Assembly: GCA_021774955.1 (NCBI GenBank)
Contig: JAJFIN010000090.1
Location: 1 to 7,051, forward strand
Direction: 5' to 3'
From: Alphaproteobacteria bacterium
GTDB lineage: Bacteria > Pseudomonadota > Alphaproteobacteria > M2410
Length of the DNA: 7,051 nt
Shown here: positions 1 to 5,232 of the stretch, one piece after another
Position numbering within the stretch: the first letter of the stretch is position 1
Layout: each line of letters opens with the position of its first letter
The notes under the pieces: model-generated
What the model saw: only the letters and a program-made list of their open reading frames with translations
The model's database searches: none
Told to the model about the DNA's origin: nothing
Made by a program: the position numbers and the translations under genes

Positions 1-365
1 ATCCCCCGAACGGCAAACAACATGGCAGCATATTGAGAAATATACAATTGTTTGTCGAAGTTTTGTGTGTGTCCAATCCCATCACCATGCACTCAATACC
101 CCTATTGGCAAGCTCCCACTCCCGACTAACTCCCCCTGAGAAGTCCGGGATTGCCCCTCGCAGCCCGCCAATCACTGACTTCAAAGTTCCATACTTTAAA
201 GTTCTTTTCAACCGCTGTTTCACTTAGAATATGGTAAATCTTTCAAGAAAACTGACTTATTTGAAATTGAGAGCCTCACTTTGCAAAATTAACCTACAAA
301 GCGAGTAAATCTGCGCGTGACTTTTTGCAACTATTCGATGATGTCGAGAATCAACTGAGTTTTTG
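1..365. other. Left-edge stretch with no convincing gene
   Basis: I see no supportable gene here. One plus-strand frame is open from base 3 to 227, but it has no ATG start with a ribosome binding site, its composition is Ser/Pro/Ile-rich and unlike a protein family I know, and it would have to begin at a TTG or outside the window. Another plus-strand frame is open from base 1 to a TGA at 34-36 and could be the last 11 codons of a gene entering from the left, which cannot be tested from this window. The segment from about 200 to 365 is AT-rich and lies downstream of the minus-strand crotonase gene. I found no hairpin followed by a T-run that would serve as its terminator. Confidence 0.5.
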
Positions 366-1184
366 TCATCGACCGGTAAAGGCGGCTTGGCGCCGCTCGA
401 CAAAGTGTGAAACGCCCTCTTTGAAGTCTTCGCTGGCAAAGCTCTTTCTCATATCTTCGTTGGCGCTTTCAATTGCTTGACCGAGGTCTTGAAACAGAGC
501 CGCCCAGACTTCCCGTTTCATTTCACGCAGTGATCTCGGGCTCACATTTGTGGCTAATTCTTGTGCATATTTGATTGCTTCACTTCGGAAATCTTTGTCC
601 TCAAAGACCTGCTCGACAAGTCCGATATTGTACGCTTCGGCGGCCCGCACTTTTCGGGCGGAAAACAACAAATCGAAAGCTCGCCCGGCACCGACCAAAC
701 GCGGTAAAAGCCAGCTTATCCCATGCTCTGCGATCAGACCGCGCTTTGAGAATGCCGTCGTGAAAACTGCCGAGTGAGCTGCAAATCGAACATCACAATA
801 AAGTGAAATAACAAACCCCAGACCCGCGCAAGGACCATTGATGGCGGCGATGATAGGTTTGGGAACACTTGGGAAGTAGGAGTAGGTTTTTTTGAAATGT
901 TCTGGTGCATTGGCATCAAAGGGTAAGTCTTCGTGTCGTGCTGTTGATTCGGCTGCATTGGATTGGATTGACGATAAAGCATCCATGTCCGCACCGGCGC
1001 AAAAACCCCGTCCTTCACCAGTAAGCAAAATGACACGCACCTCCTCGTTATCCGATGCGTCGCGCATGGCTTGTTTTACTTCAAAGTGCATCTGGCCAGT
1101 CCATGCGTTCAATCGGTCCGGGCGATTGAGAATTATAGTGGCAACACCTTTTGCAACTTCATATTTGATTTGCTCGTAATTCAC
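366..1184 (-). CDS. Enoyl-CoA hydratase/isomerase (crotonase) family protein
   Basis: The product is 272 aa, a normal length for a cytoplasmic crotonase-fold enzyme acting on acyl-CoA thioesters. Visible landmarks, numbered from the GTG start, are the N-terminal NRPDRLNA segment (about 20-27), the first oxyanion-hole motif FCAGAD (61-66), the second oxyanion-hole loop NGPCAGLG (116-123), and the block GLIAEHGISWLLPRLVG (149-165). Aligned by eye to rat mitochondrial enoyl-CoA hydratase, the two catalytic glutamates (Glu144 and Glu164) fall on Val125 and Phe145, so classical hydratase chemistry is doubtful. Glu153 falls where PaaG, dienoyl-CoA isomerase and 4-chlorobenzoyl-CoA dehalogenase carry their catalytic Asp, which suggests an isomerase-like or other single-acid reaction. 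The GTG start at 1184 is chosen because AGGGAG lies 6 nt upstream; an in-frame ATG at 1217 would add 11 poorly conserved residues that span this site. It appears monocistronic. The family is certain; the substrate is unknown. Confidence 0.95.
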   Translation of the reverse strand: MNYEQIKYEVAKGVATIILNRPDRLNAWTGQMHFEVKQAMRDASDNEEVRVILLTGEGRGFCAGADMDALSSIQSNAAESTARHEDLPFDANAPEHFKKTYSYFPSVPKPIIAAINGPCAGLGFVISLYCDVRFAAHSAVFTTAFSKRGLIAEHGISWLLPRLVGAGRAFDLLFSARKVRAAEAYNIGLVEQVFEDKDFRSEAIKYAQELATNVSPRSLREMKREVWAALFQDLGQAIESANEDMRKSFASEDFKEGVSHFVERRQAAFTGR

Positions 1185-1190
1185 TGTTTT

Positions 1191-1196
1191 CTCCCT
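1191..1196 (-). promoter_or_regulatory. Ribosome binding site that fixes the GTG start of the crotonase gene
   Basis: On the minus strand AGGGAG is followed by a 6-nt spacer (AAAACA) and then GTG. This is close to an ideal Shine-Dalgarno arrangement. The upstream in-frame ATG at 1217 has no comparable site, so the GTG at 1182-1184 is the better start. Confidence 0.75.
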
Positions 1197-1293
1197 TGCA
1201 CATACTTCTGAATGCACCGTTCATCTGCACTCGGAATAGCCGGCAACTCACCGTTCTAAATTGCCGTGTTAGCTAGGAACTTATCCAATTAAG

Positions 1294-1315
1294 CTCAGCC
1301 TTTGGTTCGGCTGAG
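1294..1315 (-). terminator. Possible terminator hairpin downstream of tRNA-Gln
   Basis: CTCAGCC (1294-1300) and GGCTGAG (1309-1315) are perfect 7-bp complements with an 8-nt loop. The hairpin lies between the end of tRNA-Gln and the start of the crotonase gene, both on the minus strand, and on that strand it is followed by CTTAATT. The T-tract is poor, so intrinsic termination is only a possibility. It could equally be a processing or regulatory hairpin in the leader of the crotonase mRNA. Confidence 0.35.
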
Positions 1316-1428
1316 GGACAAGAACCAAGTTATTTGGCGCGGCGGCGGTGATTGCGTCAAGGAAAGAATGGAGATCAAGATTAAATGACAAACAGGCGTG
1401 CTGAAGGCTGAAAATTCCATCACGATGT

Positions 1429-1502
1429 TGGCTGGGGCGGCAGGGATCGAACCTGCGATCATGGGATCAAAACCCAGTGCCTTACCGCTTGGCTACGCCC
1501 CA
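1429..1502 (-). tRNA. tRNA-Gln (anticodon TTG)
   Basis: The minus strand folds as a complete 74-nt tRNA. The acceptor stem TGGGGCG pairs perfectly with CGCCCCA. The D arm has stem GCC/GGC with the loop AAGCGGTAA. The anticodon loop is TTTTGAT, with anticodon TTG at plus-strand 1468-1470. The T stem GCAGG/CCTGC encloses the loop TTCGATC. Discriminator G and an encoded CCA follow (1432 down to 1429). The UUG anticodon reads CAA, and CAG by wobble. Two small oddities are a C27-U43 mismatch at the top of the anticodon stem and a 4-nt variable loop (GATC), where E. coli tRNA-Gln has 5 nt. Neither argues against function. Confidence 0.97.
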
Positions 1503-1527
1503 ACAAATCGGATCTATAATGAATTCA

Positions 1528-1550
1528 GCCGGGCTTAAATCCTGCCCGGC
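1528..1550 (-). repeat. GC-rich hairpin in the tRNA-Gln leader region
   Basis: GCCGGGC (1528-1534) and GCCCGGC (1544-1550) form a perfect 7-bp GC stem with a 9-nt loop. It lies 26 bp upstream of the tRNA-Gln 5' end. If the promoter at 1563-1591 is real, the hairpin is in the 5' leader of the precursor tRNA. It has no T-run on either side, and no plus-strand gene ends here, so it is not an obvious intrinsic terminator. It could be a processing structure or an attenuator-like element; its role is unknown. Confidence 0.45.
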
Positions 1551-1562
1551 CAACGGTGCGGG

Positions 1563-1591
1563 ACCATACTCTCAACATTTGTCCGAAGCAA
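1563..1591 (-). promoter_or_regulatory. Candidate sigma-70-type promoter for tRNA-Gln
   Basis: On the minus strand TTGCTT (plus 1586-1591) and TATGGT (plus 1563-1568) are separated by exactly 17 bp. They match the -35 and -10 consensus at 3 and 4 of 6 positions. A GC-rich stretch (CCCGCACCG) follows the -10 box, as expected of a stringently controlled stable-RNA promoter. Transcription would start near 1556, giving a leader of about 54 nt that contains the hairpin at 1528-1550. No better match was seen nearer the tRNA. Confidence 0.42.
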
Positions 1592-1715
1592 GGGGCGGTG
1601 AGTGTTTTTTCTCCAGATATTTGGCCCCGTCATCGGCGTGGTATTCCCTTCAATTACAAGACATTAGTGACTTCATTGAGTTGTCGTAACAGGCCTTTCT
1701 TTGAGGGCAATGTGC

Positions 1716-1744
1716 TTGAAGCACGAATTGGTTCCAGCTATATA
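1716..1744 (+). promoter_or_regulatory. Sigma-70-type promoter for tRNA-Pro
   Basis: TTGAAG (1716-1721) and TATATA (1739-1744) are separated by 17 bp, the optimal spacing, and each is close to consensus. The discriminator just downstream is C-rich (CCGACCCC), typical of stringently regulated stable-RNA promoters. Transcription would begin near 1751, leaving a leader of about 28 nt before the tRNA. Confidence 0.65.
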
Positions 1745-1778
1745 CCGACCCCAACTCCTGGGACAACTTTGGTAATTA

Positions 1779-1855
1779 CGGGGTGTAGCTCAGCCTGGTA
1801 GAGCGCTGCGTTCGGGACGCAGAGGCCGGAGGTTCAAATCCTCTCTCCCCGACCA
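1779..1855 (+). tRNA. tRNA-Pro (anticodon CGG)
   Basis: The sequence folds as a complete 77-nt tRNA. The acceptor CGGGGTG pairs with CTCCCCG except for a T6-T67 mismatch, and the C1-G72 pair is characteristic of bacterial tRNA-Pro. The D stem is GCTC/GAGC. The anticodon stem CTGCG/CGCAG encloses loop TTCGGGA, with anticodon CGG at 1813-1815. The T stem GGAGG/CCTCT encloses TTCAAAT, with a G-T pair at 49-65. Discriminator A and an encoded CCA end the gene. It decodes CCG. A promoter lies upstream and a terminator hairpin overlaps its 3' end. Confidence 0.97.
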
Positions 1856-1888
1856 GGGCATATTTCGGATCTATGCCCTGCCCTTTTC
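1854..1888 (+). terminator. Intrinsic terminator of tRNA-Pro, overlapping its CCA end
   Basis: CAGGGCATA (1854-1862) and TATGCCCTG (1872-1880) form a perfect 9-bp stem with a 9-nt loop. CCC and a short T-run (TTTT, 1884-1887) follow. The first two bases of the stem are the last two bases of the encoded CCA, so the terminator fold and the mature tRNA 3' end share sequence. The T-tract is short, but the position immediately after the tRNA makes termination the likely role. Confidence 0.7.
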
Positions 1889-2203
1889 CCTCGCGGATAA
1901 TGCGGTTTGTCGAAGATGAATTACTCTACTTACTTGATTAGTAAATAAAACCTTAACCCAAATGAATAGGTGGTTTTTATTTTTTCAATGTTCTAGGCCT
2001 TTGTTTTAATTGAGGAAATTGGCCGGTCAGCTTCTGTTAGTTCGCTTTCTTAATGAACTGGAAAGGTAACGCTCATATTTTTCATAATATTGAGCCGATA
2101 TACGACCGAGTAATCTCCAAAACTGCGTGACTAGCCTTACATGCTGTTGATACCACCTGAGATCTGCAGCCTTGATTGAAACGATTAAAAGAGAGGGAGT
2201 GAA
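1889..2203. other. Non-coding stretch before the response regulator
   Basis: This 315-bp AT-rich stretch carries no convincing gene. A minus-strand open frame from 2434 to 2027 crosses it but is a shadow of the response regulator. Visible elements are the inverted repeat GCTCA/TGAGC at 2071-2095, which could extend with a bulge, and AGTTC/GAACT at 2039-2059. A good Shine-Dalgarno for the next gene lies at 2194-2199. I could not identify a clear sigma-70 or sigma-54 promoter by eye, although the response regulator promoter should lie here. Confidence 0.5.
2071..2095 (+). repeat. Imperfect inverted repeat upstream of the response regulator
   Basis: GCTCA (2071-2075) and TGAGC (2091-2095) are complementary. 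The inner TAT and ATA can extend the stem across a 1-nt bulge, leaving an 8-nt loop. It lies about 110 bp upstream of the ATG of the response regulator gene. It could be a regulator binding site or an mRNA leader hairpin, but an AT-rich stretch makes chance pairing plausible. Confidence 0.25.
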
Positions 2204-2605
2204 ATGACGGAATCGGTAGCTGACACTATTCATGTATTGGTCGTGGATGATCAAGCGACCATGCGCAAGATCGTCAAACAGCTTCTTCATCAGTCTCATT
2301 TGGATTTGGTGAGCGAAGCGGGAAACGGTATTGAAGCTTTGGAATTGATTTCCAACGACAAGCTGACACCTCCTGACATCATCATTTGTGACCTTCACAT
2401 GGATGAAATGGATGGCTTGGAGTTTGTCAACCAATTACGTCGTAAGAAGAACGCTGTCCCAGTGTTGATACTTACCGGCGACCACGACAGACTTCTTCAC
2501 GACGTGACCGAACAAGTAGGTGCGACGAAGGTGTTGACAAAACCCATATCGGCACCAGACCTTCTTCAAGAAATTGAACTGGCAATGGGTTTCACAGTCC
2601 ACTAA
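2204..2605 (+). CDS. Single-domain (CheY-like) response regulator
   Basis: The 133-aa product is one receiver domain with no output domain. The acidic pocket is Asp15-Asp16 (VLVVDDQ), the phosphoacceptor is Asp63 (IICDLHM), the switch Thr is Thr91 (LILTGD) and the conserved Lys is Lys113 (LTKP). The 22-residue spacing from Thr to Lys equals that in CheY. The switch aromatic of CheY (Tyr106) corresponds to Val110, so classical Tyr/Thr coupling is absent. Such proteins act by protein contact or as phosphate shuttles or sinks in cytoplasmic phosphorelays. The ATG start is supported by AGGGAG ending 4 nt upstream. The gene is convergent with a hybrid sensor kinase whose stop is only 7 bp away. 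The kinase may be a partner, but the convergent arrangement means they are not in one operon. No chemotaxis or flagellar gene is nearby, so I do not assign cheY. Confidence 0.95.
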   Translation: MTESVADTIHVLVVDDQATMRKIVKQLLHQSHLDLVSEAGNGIEALELISNDKLTPPDIIICDLHMDEMDGLEFVNQLRRKKNAVPVLILTGDHDRLLHDVTEQVGATKVLTKPISAPDLLQEIELAMGFTVH

Positions 2606-2612
2606 TTGATTA

Positions 2613-5072
2613 TTAAGCTGACCGTTTGTCAGACTGTTCTCCACCCGACCATTTTTCAATAACTGATTCCAATTGGGAGACCTCAATGGGTTTTGATAAA
2701 TAGTCGCAAAACCCTTCTCCGAGTAATTGTTCTTCGGCTCCAATGAGGGCGTGCGCCGTGAGGGCTACAATTGGTAGTTGCCGAGGTGTGATACCCAGAC
2801 CACGGATCATTGCCAGTGCCTGAACACCGTTTAACTCCGGCATTTGGATATCCATTAGAATGATATCAAACGAACCATGTCTGACGGCTTCCACCGCTTC
2901 CAGGCCGTTGTTCACAATTGTGTGGGTGTGCCCCATCTGTTTGAGGAGAACATCGATCAAAACTTGATTGGCTTTGTTGTCTTCTGCCACAAGTATTCTG
3001 AGGGATTTCTCAGCTTTGAGAGGCAATGAAGTTTTGTCTTCTTCTTTCCGATTGTGTTGAATGAGGTCGTCGAGACAAAGCGCTAAAGGAAGACGGATCC
3101 AAAACCGACTACCCTGTCCCTCAACACTTTCCACACCAATTTCTCCCCCCATCATTTCTGTTATTTGCTTTGATATGGAAAGCCCGAGTCCTGTCCCACC
3201 AAACTTTCTGGACATGGAATCGTCAGCTTGCGAGAAATCGTTGAAAAGAGCGTCTATTGAAGTTGCCTGTATTCCAATGCCAGTATCGACGACTTCAATC
3301 ATGTACTCTTCAATATCATTATCTTTATCGCTGCCCGAGCCTAATCTTTTTACATTCACATCAACGCTTCCACGCTCGGTAAATTTAACAGCGTTGGCTA
3401 AGAGGTTAAGAATCACTTGGCGTAATCGCGCTCCATCCCCCCAAAAAAGCGCATCTGCGACTTCAGGAATCGAGAGGTTTAGTTCCAATCCTTTTTCCAC
3501 AGCCATCGGAAGAATAACATCGGTTGCCGCATGTATTTCGTCTTGAAGATTTATTTTACGACGCTCCAAGGTGACGCTTCCTGCTTCCAGCTTGCTGAAA
3601 TCAAGAATATCATTAATTAGCGACAAGAGATGTTGACCCGATTCATGCGCTAAAGATGTGTACTCCTTTTGCACCTGGCTCAACTCTTCGCCAAGAAGCA
3701 ATCCGGTCATTCCAATAATGCTATTAAGAGGTGTACGGATTTCATGGCTCATCATCGCCAGAAACTTTGATTTGGCACGCACAGCTTGGCGGGCTTCAAG
3801 TTCTGCGCGCTTCAGCTGTTCTTGATATTCTGTTGCGGCAGTAATATCTATGACCGTGTAATGTACCGCCTTTGATCCGTTCCAATCCACCAATTGTAAT
3901 TGGACATCAACCCAAACTTTTCTACCATTCAAAGTGCGTGCTTCACAAATCTCGCGCTTTGCACCTTCTCCTACACTCAGTAGATCACGGATTAGTTTGT
4001 CTAATTTTTGGCATGTTTCTTCAGTAAGATGCTGAAGGAAGTCGTCAATTTTTAGCATGTCCTGTGGTGTATCAAATTCAAATATCTCAGCAGCTTTCTT
4101 GTTTGCCGCAACATATGAACCTCTTTGGACAATCATGTGTCCGATTGGTGAGCGATCAAACAAATCACGAAACCGTCGTTCGCTCGCTTCGCGTTCATTG
4201 CGTGCATTCACAGTATCTGTAATATCAATCAAATATCCGTACCAACGCCATTCATCGTTCTGGTCAACTAACGGCTGTGCTCGACCGGAAATCCAAACGG
4301 GCATTCCTTCCACTATCAACCGATACTCACATGACCATATTTCTTTTAGAATAATCGCTTCAGCGATCGTGTTCATAACGCTTTCGCGATCGTCAGGATG
4401 GACCACGTCCAACACGGCGGTCATATCTTCTTTAGCACCTTCAGAAGTTGCGCCGTGTAGTTGGTCAAATTCCGAATTCGCATAGGTGACGCGTATACGT
4501 CCCCCTTCGAACAACTCCATTTCAAATAACGCTAGAGGTGCGTGATTGGTGAGATTTCTGAGTTGTGATTCACTTCTTCGAAGAGCGAATTGCAGAGAAT
4601 GCCCCTCGGTCACGCCTTGCATCCCGGAAAATAAATTCGCTTCGGGGGATTCTTTTTCCGGATATCCCGCTTGTTCCTTCTCATCATCGAATATCAAAAC
4701 TAAGTGGTTTCCGGCTTTCTCAATTGTCATAGCCAATTGTGTTTCAACTTCTTCGCGGTCGTCTAGATAATCTCCAACATATGTCGCTCCAGAAGTTGAA
4801 ACCTGGAGGCAATGCTGTTTCAATTGATCTTGCTTTTGGGAAGATACAAATTCAAAAATCGATCTACCGATAGGCTTACCTGCTTCGACACAAAATAGAT
4901 GCTCGGCTTTCGAGTTCGATTTTACGCAGAGAAAATCAAAGGATTGACTGCTTTTGTCTTTGACGATCCGTGCAATCAGAGTGGATCTGTTGCTTGACGC
5001 AAGGATGGTGTCAAAGACTTCCTCGGCATCATCACCGCATGGCCCATTGATTTGCTTTTTTCGCCTAATCAT
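2613..5072 (-). CDS. Cytoplasmic PAS-domain hybrid sensor histidine kinase
   Basis: The product is 819 aa from the chosen ATG. No transmembrane segment or signal peptide is visible, so it is a soluble sensor. A divergent PAS-like region spans about 20-135. Two clearer PAS/PAC units span about 170-285 and 297-415, each ending in an IDIT motif, and a helical linker follows to about 435. HisKA carries the H-box SHEIRTP with His443. HATPase_c shows the N-box NLLAN (Asn560), G1 DTGIGI (596-601) and G2 GGTGLGLSI (625-633). The C-terminal receiver has Glu697-Asp698, phosphoacceptor Asp741, Thr772, Tyr791 and Lys794. It should autophosphorylate and pass phosphate to its own receiver; onward relay would need an Hpt protein, and none is in this window. 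The ATG at 5072 is preferred, with a weak GGGAA 9 nt upstream. A TTG at 5117 would add 15 residues but has no ribosome binding site. The sensed signal is unknown. Confidence 0.95.
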   Translation of the reverse strand: MIRRKKQINGPCGDDAEEVFDTILASSNRSTLIARIVKDKSSQSFDFLCVKSNSKAEHLFCVEAGKPIGRSIFEFVSSQKQDQLKQHCLQVSTSGATYVGDYLDDREEVETQLAMTIEKAGNHLVLIFDDEKEQAGYPEKESPEANLFSGMQGVTEGHSLQFALRRSESQLRNLTNHAPLALFEMELFEGGRIRVTYANSEFDQLHGATSEGAKEDMTAVLDVVHPDDRESVMNTIAEAIILKEIWSCEYRLIVEGMPVWISGRAQPLVDQNDEWRWYGYLIDITDTVNARNEREASERRFRDLFDRSPIGHMIVQRGSYVAANKKAAEIFEFDTPQDMLKIDDFLQHLTEETCQKLDKLIRDLLSVGEGAKREICEARTLNGRKVWVDVQLQLVDWNGSKAVHYTVIDITAATEYQEQLKRAELEARQAVRAKSKFLAMMSHEIRTPLNSIIGMTGLLLGEELSQVQKEYTSLAHESGQHLLSLINDILDFSKLEAGSVTLERRKINLQDEIHAATDVILPMAVEKGLELNLSIPEVADALFWGDGARLRQVILNLLANAVKFTERGSVDVNVKRLGSGSDKDNDIEEYMIEVVDTGIGIQATSIDALFNDFSQADDSMSRKFGGTGLGLSISKQITEMMGGEIGVESVEGQGSRFWIRLPLALCLDDLIQHNRKEEDKTSLPLKAEKSLRILVAEDNKANQVLIDVLLKQMGHTHTIVNNGLEAVEAVRHGSFDIILMDIQMPELNGVQALAMIRGLGITPRQLPIVALTAHALIGAEEQLLGEGFCDYLSKPIEVSQLESVIEKWSGGEQSDKRSA
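2616..2635. terminator. Weak hairpin at the convergent 3' ends
   Basis: CTGAC (2618-2622) and GTCAG (2628-2632) pair around a 5-nt loop, and the stem gains two pairs across a 1-nt bulge (AG at 2616-2617 with CT at 2634-2635). It covers the final codons of the kinase and lies just past the stop of the response regulator. On the minus strand it is followed by TAATAATCAATT. It could slow transcription from both sides, but the stem is short and there is no real T-run. Confidence 0.25.
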
Positions 5073-5143
5073 TGGCTTGTGTTCCCAACTCAGCTCAATT
5101 CCACAAACTGCGGGCAAAACGCTGCAGCAATAACAGAAATATG

Positions 5144-5203
5144 AGTTCCCAATTTTACTCCCAGGCGTGTAAATGTTTGATTAACCTATCGGGTGAGGGA
5201 ACT
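5144..5203. repeat. Widely spaced inverted repeat in the divergent promoter region
   Basis: AGTTCCC (5144-5150) and GGGAACT (5197-5203) are exact inverted copies within the 160-bp spacer between the divergent kinase and serine hydrolase genes. Another TTCCC lies at 5082-5086, next to the kinase start. Their centre-to-centre distance is 53 bp, about five helical turns, so a looping dimeric regulator is conceivable. No clear -35/-10 pair was recognised for either gene. The repeat is short and may be chance. Confidence 0.25.
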
Positions 5204-5232
5204 GAGCTGGGGCGCCAAATGGAGAAAGAGAA

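Noticed and set aside
183..204. Direct repeat AAAGTTC at 183-189 and 198-204
   Set aside because: Two 7-bp copies in AT-rich non-coding DNA with no gene downstream on the plus strand; chance is a sufficient explanation.
3..227. Plus-strand open frame of about 75 codons at the left edge
   Set aside because: It has no ATG start with a ribosome binding site, no recognisable family or motif, and a low-complexity Ser/Pro-rich translation. It is probably a chance open frame in non-coding DNA.
1515..1520. Perfect TATAAT hexamer on the plus strand
   Set aside because: No -35 box lies at proper spacing, since that position falls inside tRNA-Gln, and no plus-strand gene follows before the separate tRNA-Pro promoter.
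1477..1801. Plus-strand open frames between and across the two tRNA genes
   Set aside because: They overlap tRNA-Gln and tRNA-Pro sequence, lack credible starts and show no protein family similarity.
2028..2045. GG/GC-containing stretch resembling a sigma-54 -24/-12 promoter
   Set aside because: The spacing between the GG and the GC is not the required 10 nt, so it does not fit the sigma-54 consensus.
2027..2434. Minus-strand 135-codon open frame opposite the response regulator
   Set aside because: It is a shadow of the well-supported receiver-domain gene, and its translation matches no recognisable family.
3061..3546. Plus-strand 161-codon open frame opposite the kinase
   Set aside because: It lies wholly within the HATPase_c and HisKA coding region of the kinase on the other strand; Ser/Pro-rich translation is typical of an antisense shadow.
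5073..5117. Upstream TTG start for the histidine kinase, adding 15 residues
   Set aside because: No ribosome binding site precedes the TTG. The ATG at 5072 is a stronger codon with a weak GGGAA at acceptable spacing. Not excluded absolutely.
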